A stretch of 64,000 bases of DNA from Aculops lycopersici. Lineage: Eukaryota > Arthropoda > Arachnida > Trombidiformes > Eriophyidae. Below the pieces are notes generated by a model. It ran no database searches. It was not told where the DNA came from and saw nothing but the letters and a program-made list of their open reading frames with translations. Positions 59,042 through 64,000 of the stretch are shown in pieces. The position numbers were made by a program, and so were the translations under genes. Location: the NCBI GenBank assembly GCA_015350385.1, contig WNKI01000002.1, positions 5,827,305 to 5,891,304 on the forward strand, in the 5' to 3' direction. Each line of letters opens with the position of its first letter. Position 1 is the first letter of the stretch.

Positions 59042-62000
59042 TCTGGCTCTCTGGCTCTCTCATAGGATTGGCCATAACATGCAATTGGCCGTAACTGTGA
59101 GAGTGGGCCCAATGTGCAGCGACAACGCAAAGCGCCTCTATCGTCACCACAACAGCTTATCAGCCTAACCCAGTTGAGGCTGCCCCATTCAAAACTGTTG
59201 CCCCTAAAATCCAAGCCCCGCTACTGTGAATAAGGTTTATGCAAGATGCGCCAACAACTTCATACACAATTTTGTAGATCCTCTAACTTCGTACATTTTC
59301 AGTCAACTCACTCGTCACTAACTCCAATTCTAGATGTACGATTGGGCGACCAACAATTCGCTCACTACGTTTGCACCATTTGGTGAGATTGTTCGTCGTC
59401 GTTGTCCAACTTTCCTCGACTCCCTGCACTAAAATCTCATTGGACTGACGGAGATAAACTCCTCCACTCTCACAATTCGAGCTAGAAAACAAATATACCA
59501 CATCAAATTATCTATTCTAGCCTTTTGCTTTCACACAATATTCACAACTATTAGAGGGAGAAGAGGATAGACTATCCGATGAATTGCAACATCAGCCATG
59601 TTGCTGCTTCGTCAACGACAGAATGGCGGCAACTGCAACACCCCACGCAAGCTGCCCAAACAACTACAACTACCATCTATTATAGCAACCCAGTCAAATC
59701 GTGTGGACGTAATGAGATAGAAGAGGCCCTTTCGTTAGCCACACATGCAAACTTTGTCCGTTTGTTCCAGTATAAGTTCAGCAAAAATATATATATACAT
59801 ATAAATGTATACAGAGGTAAACAGATGCAACAATGCGAGAGTATCGAAAGCCTAGACTGGATCGGCTACATAGCGGATGGGGGGAAGAGAGGCATCTGGC
59901 GAGTGCTAATAAAGAGCAACTCCATTCAGCAACCCTCACAATTGCAACCACGACGCAAGAGACCCCTTCAGCTGAGATTGGATGAGCATCCATTATGACT
60001 GACGCATTTGCTCTCCAACGCATGCTCTAAGATGAGAGTTTTAACTCACAACGACGATAACGATGAATCTTGCCGAGCTCGCTGCGAAAATGAGACAAAC
60101 TGAATGGGGCCTGTGTTGCATCGAAACCAAACGTGCAACTTTCGCTCGTATCCAAACTGTTGAGAAACTCCGCGATTTGCCGCTAACTAGGCTTGGATTT
60201 TGCGCTCATTCCAGAGCCCTACATGTGCCATAGACTTTATGCAAGGCCTCTTTTTAGGCACATGTAGCTTAGAATACGAACATTACTTTCTACAGCTGTA
60301 GCTAGTGAATCCAGATGAGAGAACCTGTGCTCGCAACGAAATCTGGCGGCACGATATCGAGACTCGGCAATCTCTTATTCAAATTGACTTACCATTTGTA
60401 AACCCTAATGGTGACAATGATACTGACATGAGAACAAATGAAACCACGTCGGCTAAATCGACTTCCTCTCGTTTATCACTGTCATGATGTCAAAAGAGTG
60501 TATCTCGGCTACAAATCAATCTGAGGCAGACGTGCAAAATAGAAACTCATGGAAATCCTGGAGAAATAGAGAGAATGGTTATATAGTCAACGGAGTTTGT
60601 AATACTGGTACTAGAGGAATCTAATATAGCCGCAAGTATCGCTAGCCACAAAATCTGTCAACTTGAGACGACACTATCAACAACAGGACCCCGAACACCA
60701 GCTACCTCGGCGAGAGTTTTGTTTACGCGAAGAAATACCATCAAATCCCATGATAGCATTTATAGCAACATCGACGACATCAAAAACAACAACAACCTCG
60801 ACTGAAGACATTGGATTGCGTGAGTTCAAGTGTGGAGGCGGCTGTGTAGTAGTCGTGATAGCAATGTAGGCACAGGGAGTGTACCCGAAACCAACTTGCC
60901 AACCAGCCAGACACCAAACTATCGGCAAGCTCTAATCTCACTAAAACTAACGGTTCTCTTTTTACTTCTCTGTAGTTGAGCAATACGATCTACTGGGGTA
61001 AGGAGGTGGCTGTAGCGGTTATGGCGTCAAGGATAGACTTTGCGAGTTATATGATGGATGGTCTTACGAAGAAGCCAACTGCGAGCTCTGCTTGAGAAGA
61101 GAGGAGCCCAGTGTATGATACTGGTTTGATGGGATATGGTGCCCGTGTCTGACTTTGGCTTTAGTTGTCGGTTTGAAGAGATAAACTCTTTCGGCTACGG
61201 TGTTGACAAGACGGGACAACAGCATAACAAGCTCAGTCAAATACCATCGGTTTCAATATCGACTCCTCTCTTTCGAGTTGAGTAATCTAGACAATAGCGC
61301 GGCTCGGGGACTTTCGCTTCTAATGTACCAGAGAATTCACCACTCCCTCTAGCTTGGCAGTTTGCGAAGCTTCGTCAAAATGGCAGCGAGTCGCCTGGTT
61401 TGCCAATTCGTCGTTGCCGGTAGCGCTGGTGGTGGTTGTTGTTGTTGTTGATTGTGGACAACAGTAAGTCTCTGTTAGGCTGTTGTCAGATTTTGCATTG
61501 GAATTGATTTGAGCCCTAGCTCAATACTCCAAGTTTTCAAGTGAGCCTATGCTGTTAGTTTGTGCACTTGGTGGTCGGAACTAGCATCGAACTCTCCCCC
61601 TCTCTATCTATCTACATGTCTGTCTCATTGGCCGTGAACTCGCCCCTTTCCAAACGTCCCCAACTGTCTGTGAGAGTGTTTGCTTTCGCCTTCGGGCGCA
61701 ACCATTCCATTCATTGTCTGGTTGGCTAGCTAGCCTTCGCCTACGGCAACGTCGACTTGAGAGAAAATGCATTAGCCAACCTAGCAGCTGGATGGCCGTT
61801 GTTGGTGGTTGGTTTCGTTGTTGTGGCCAGATTTGGTTGCTTGTACAGTGGATTTAGTTGCCATTGGTTGGTTTGGTTTTATTGAACCTAACACGTCGAA
61901 TGTAGGGGGGAACCAGCGTTCTGCATAAATGACACCAACGCTAATTTGGCGACAATGACACCAGCCATCTAACAAAGCAAAGAATTGTGAGCAGGAAATG

Positions 62001-62313
62001 AGCCTCAGGCGCTTGGATTAACTCGGCCGAACGATCTAGTTATCCATCTGATTCATGGTGATTGCCCAGTCAGTGTTGTATATTTTACCCTCGTATAGTG
62101 CAAAAGTTCCTTGCTGGAATAGTTGTTTATCTTGTGTAAGTGTTATTGTCAGCGATCTGAAGGTTGGCACCTAACAAGTGGTGGCGGTCTGTGCGTCATA
62201 GGCGACGGAAGTCGCGGTGCAAGTGGGGAAAACGGAAGTGAGGGATCTGATCACAAAGCAAACGAATGAATGACTGACTGAATGGCATAGATACGGAGAA
62301 GATATATATATAT

Positions 62314-62335
62314 ACCATGTATATATATACATGGT
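62314..62335. repeat. Perfect 22-bp AT-centred palindrome
   Basis: The sequence from ACCATGTATA at 62314 to its mirror ending at 62335 is its own reverse complement. Confidence 0.7.
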
Positions 62336-62884
62336 GTCTGTAGCTAAGAATTTTTTGTATATAAACTATATCGGATGAACACCGCTAACAGGAAGGCGAA
62401 ATGTTGAGCATTTTGCCTCGTGGTTTGTTACCGGAAACATGTGTGACTTTCACAACGTCGCGCCACTTTTTTCTTGCCCAAAGCGAGTGCTCGCCGATTC
62501 ACATTTGACCCTCGATTTGCATGTTGAGTTTAGGCTCATGACTGTAGGTTCATCTGATCCCTCCCATATGGGCCAACTTGACGATGACTCTGAGAGTAAC
62601 GGACAAAAAACGCGCATAGCGATCACAAAGAATTGTAAAGAGGCTCGCTTGAGCGAATGAAAACCAAACGCATGTCTCAATCCTAAAGAAGTCACTTCTT
62701 TTTGAACGCAGAAATTACCGGTCCCTTGCGATCCACAGAAGTATCTGTCTAGAGATGTTAGTCGAGATGCTGTCACGTATTATATAAGAACTAATTTGCT
62801 TGCTATTAACTCGACGGTTGCCGACACCCTCTCAATAGTGCTGTTGAAGACTGCGATGAGCTTGCGCCGGTTTGAGTAACAATA

Positions 62885-62955
62885 TGAGCAATCGAACTCG
62901 GAGTATATCACTGAGTGCTAAGGCCAACAGATTGGCTACCTCTGAGCCACCACAA
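62885..62955 (-). repeat. tRNA-like remnant, possibly a SINE head
   Basis: On the minus strand, GGTGGCTCAGAGGTAGCC resembles a Pol III A box and D arm. About 50 bp on, CGAGTTCGATTGCTC resembles a B box/T arm (GGTTCGANNCC) with mismatches. Acceptor and T stems do not pair well, so it is not a functional tRNA by eye. Confidence 0.35.
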
Positions 62956-63868
62956 TGGATAGGCAATAATTGGGCGAAACCAGACTAACAAGTCAATGTG
63001 ATTGAGGTGCATGGCGACACTAACATCACTATCTAGGTTTGAGCTCGCGCATTAAAGGCAAGCGGGCAGCGTTGGCGGCGTAGGGCCAAAGGGTTGATTT
63101 CATTTTTGTTGATATTTTCGCCGTTGCCAGAAGAGTCGCTTGCTTTTTAGCTAGCTGGCTAAAACTATTACGTACGAAAACGAACTGACTTCTTGCTTCT
63201 CATCGTTTGTATGACGTCTTCCTCTTTTTGCTCGCCTCTTTGGCATGGCCGCGGAAATTGCGCGGAATCTGAGCCGAACTCTCGCTAGCTGCTCGCCATC
63301 AACTTCGTCTCCATCTTTGTGGTCGTGGCCGATGCTGCTGTTGCTGTTGCACTCATGGACCAGCAAAGATCGCGGTTGTGGCACCACTATAGTACTGTAG
63401 CTCGTGTAAGAGTAAGTGTGTTGTTTTTGTTGCATCGCGCCATCAAATGGGCGAAGTTCACTGCTCGCTCACTTTTCAATTCTCTCCCTAAACTACAATT
63501 CTCCACTCCATCTTGTCGTTTTTGTAGTTGTGGTCATGGTTGTTGTCGAGGTTGTTGTAGTAGGCATCGTTAGCTTCGTTGCCATGCTCGCCGACTGGTG
63601 CCGCCATCAGTGCAGTAGCGGTTATATGAACAGTGTTGTTGTAACTAGCTAGCAAGCCAGTTAGTCGGTTAGCTAGCAACTTTGTCCGCCTGAGAACATT
63701 TGCCGAGGTGACTCCACTCGACTCGAGCGCCAACTTATCTGCTGCAAGCTCGCGCTCCATCCATCCCTGTCTCTCTCCACCTGCCTCTCTAGCTGGATTC
63801 CTATCTACGACGCGCTGTGTCATTTTGTTCGAGCTAGCAACCTGAGGTTATCCGACCAACGCCGACGC

Positions 63869-63894
63869 AGAGAGAGAGAGAGAGAGAGAGAGAG
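63869..63894. repeat. (GA)n microsatellite
   Basis: A pure GA run followed by GTAAGG. Confidence 0.8.
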
Positions 63895-64000
63895 GTAAGG
63901 TAGGAGACGACGAGACGAAGGTACGCGAGGTCGTCGTCGGTCGTCGTTGACTAGTAAGGAAAGAAGGAAAAGGTAAAGAGGAGGAGAGAGAGAGTAGTGA

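Larger units (their letters stand above)
58329..64000. other. 5.7 kb without a supportable gene
   Basis: Several frames of 55-140 codons exist, but none shows a known domain or matching splice sites. The stretch holds a (TCTG)n run (about 59017-59041), a perfect 22-bp palindrome at 62314-62335, a tRNA-like remnant near 62885-62955 and a (GA)n run at 63869-63894. The last is followed by GTAAGG, which resembles a splice donor, so the right edge may enter an untranslated exon of a gene beyond the window. Confidence 0.55.

Noticed and set aside
59579..59998. 139-codon plus-strand open frame
   Set aside because: Ala/Thr/Gln low-complexity start, no domain, an AT-repeat peptide in the middle and no flanking gene signals.
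60305..60487. 60-codon open frame after a CTGTAG acceptor-like site, resembling a last exon
   Set aside because: Composition looks protein-like, but no joining exon or family was found, and a frame of this length is expected by chance.

Overview
This window looks like nuclear DNA of a small-genome arthropod, possibly a mite or other chelicerate. The evidence is animal-type genes (plasma-membrane calcium pump, myosin phosphatase targeting subunit, SMYD4, TTC38, ATGL-like lipase, PNKP phosphatase, V-ATPase subunit e), few and mostly short GT-AG introns, AATAAA poly(A) signals and abundant GA/CT, CA and CAA microsatellites. The species cannot be named from sequence alone.

Layout. 1-1.9 kb holds the 3' end of a low-complexity plus-strand gene converging on a three-exon minus-strand patatin-like lipase. 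1.9-24.4 kb is about 22 kb without a supportable gene. It is GC-balanced, rich in simple repeats and in two over-represented short words, ACCTAGCG and the palindrome half-site GGCAAGCTA, and it contains a 39-base assembly gap. 24.4-40.5 kb holds two head-to-head plasma-membrane Ca2+ ATPases. Copy A (minus strand) is a single exon. Copy B (plus strand) has at least two introns and two possible C-termini. The two genes form a large inverted repeat in which identical tracts alternate with diverged tracts, as expected from gene conversion. 40.5-43 kb is untranslated or intergenic.

43-58.3 kb is a compact block of eight genes strictly alternating in strand: a long secreted His/Ser/Pro-rich protein (+), a phosphatase-only PNKP with a mitochondrial-type leader (-), V-ATPase subunit e (+), TTC38 (-), a small secreted orphan (+), SMYD4 (-), an 88-residue basic orphan (+) and a short MYPT-like myosin phosphatase subunit (-). 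Several convergent pairs have interleaved or closely spaced poly(A) signals. A roughly 120-bp mariner-type MITE lies near TTC38. 58.3-64 kb has no supportable gene; it holds a tRNA-like remnant and simple repeats.

For six genes the exon structure was assembled by hand from family motifs and splice sites, so starts and joins are more exact than single open frames would give. Functions come from recognised family motifs; no database search was possible.
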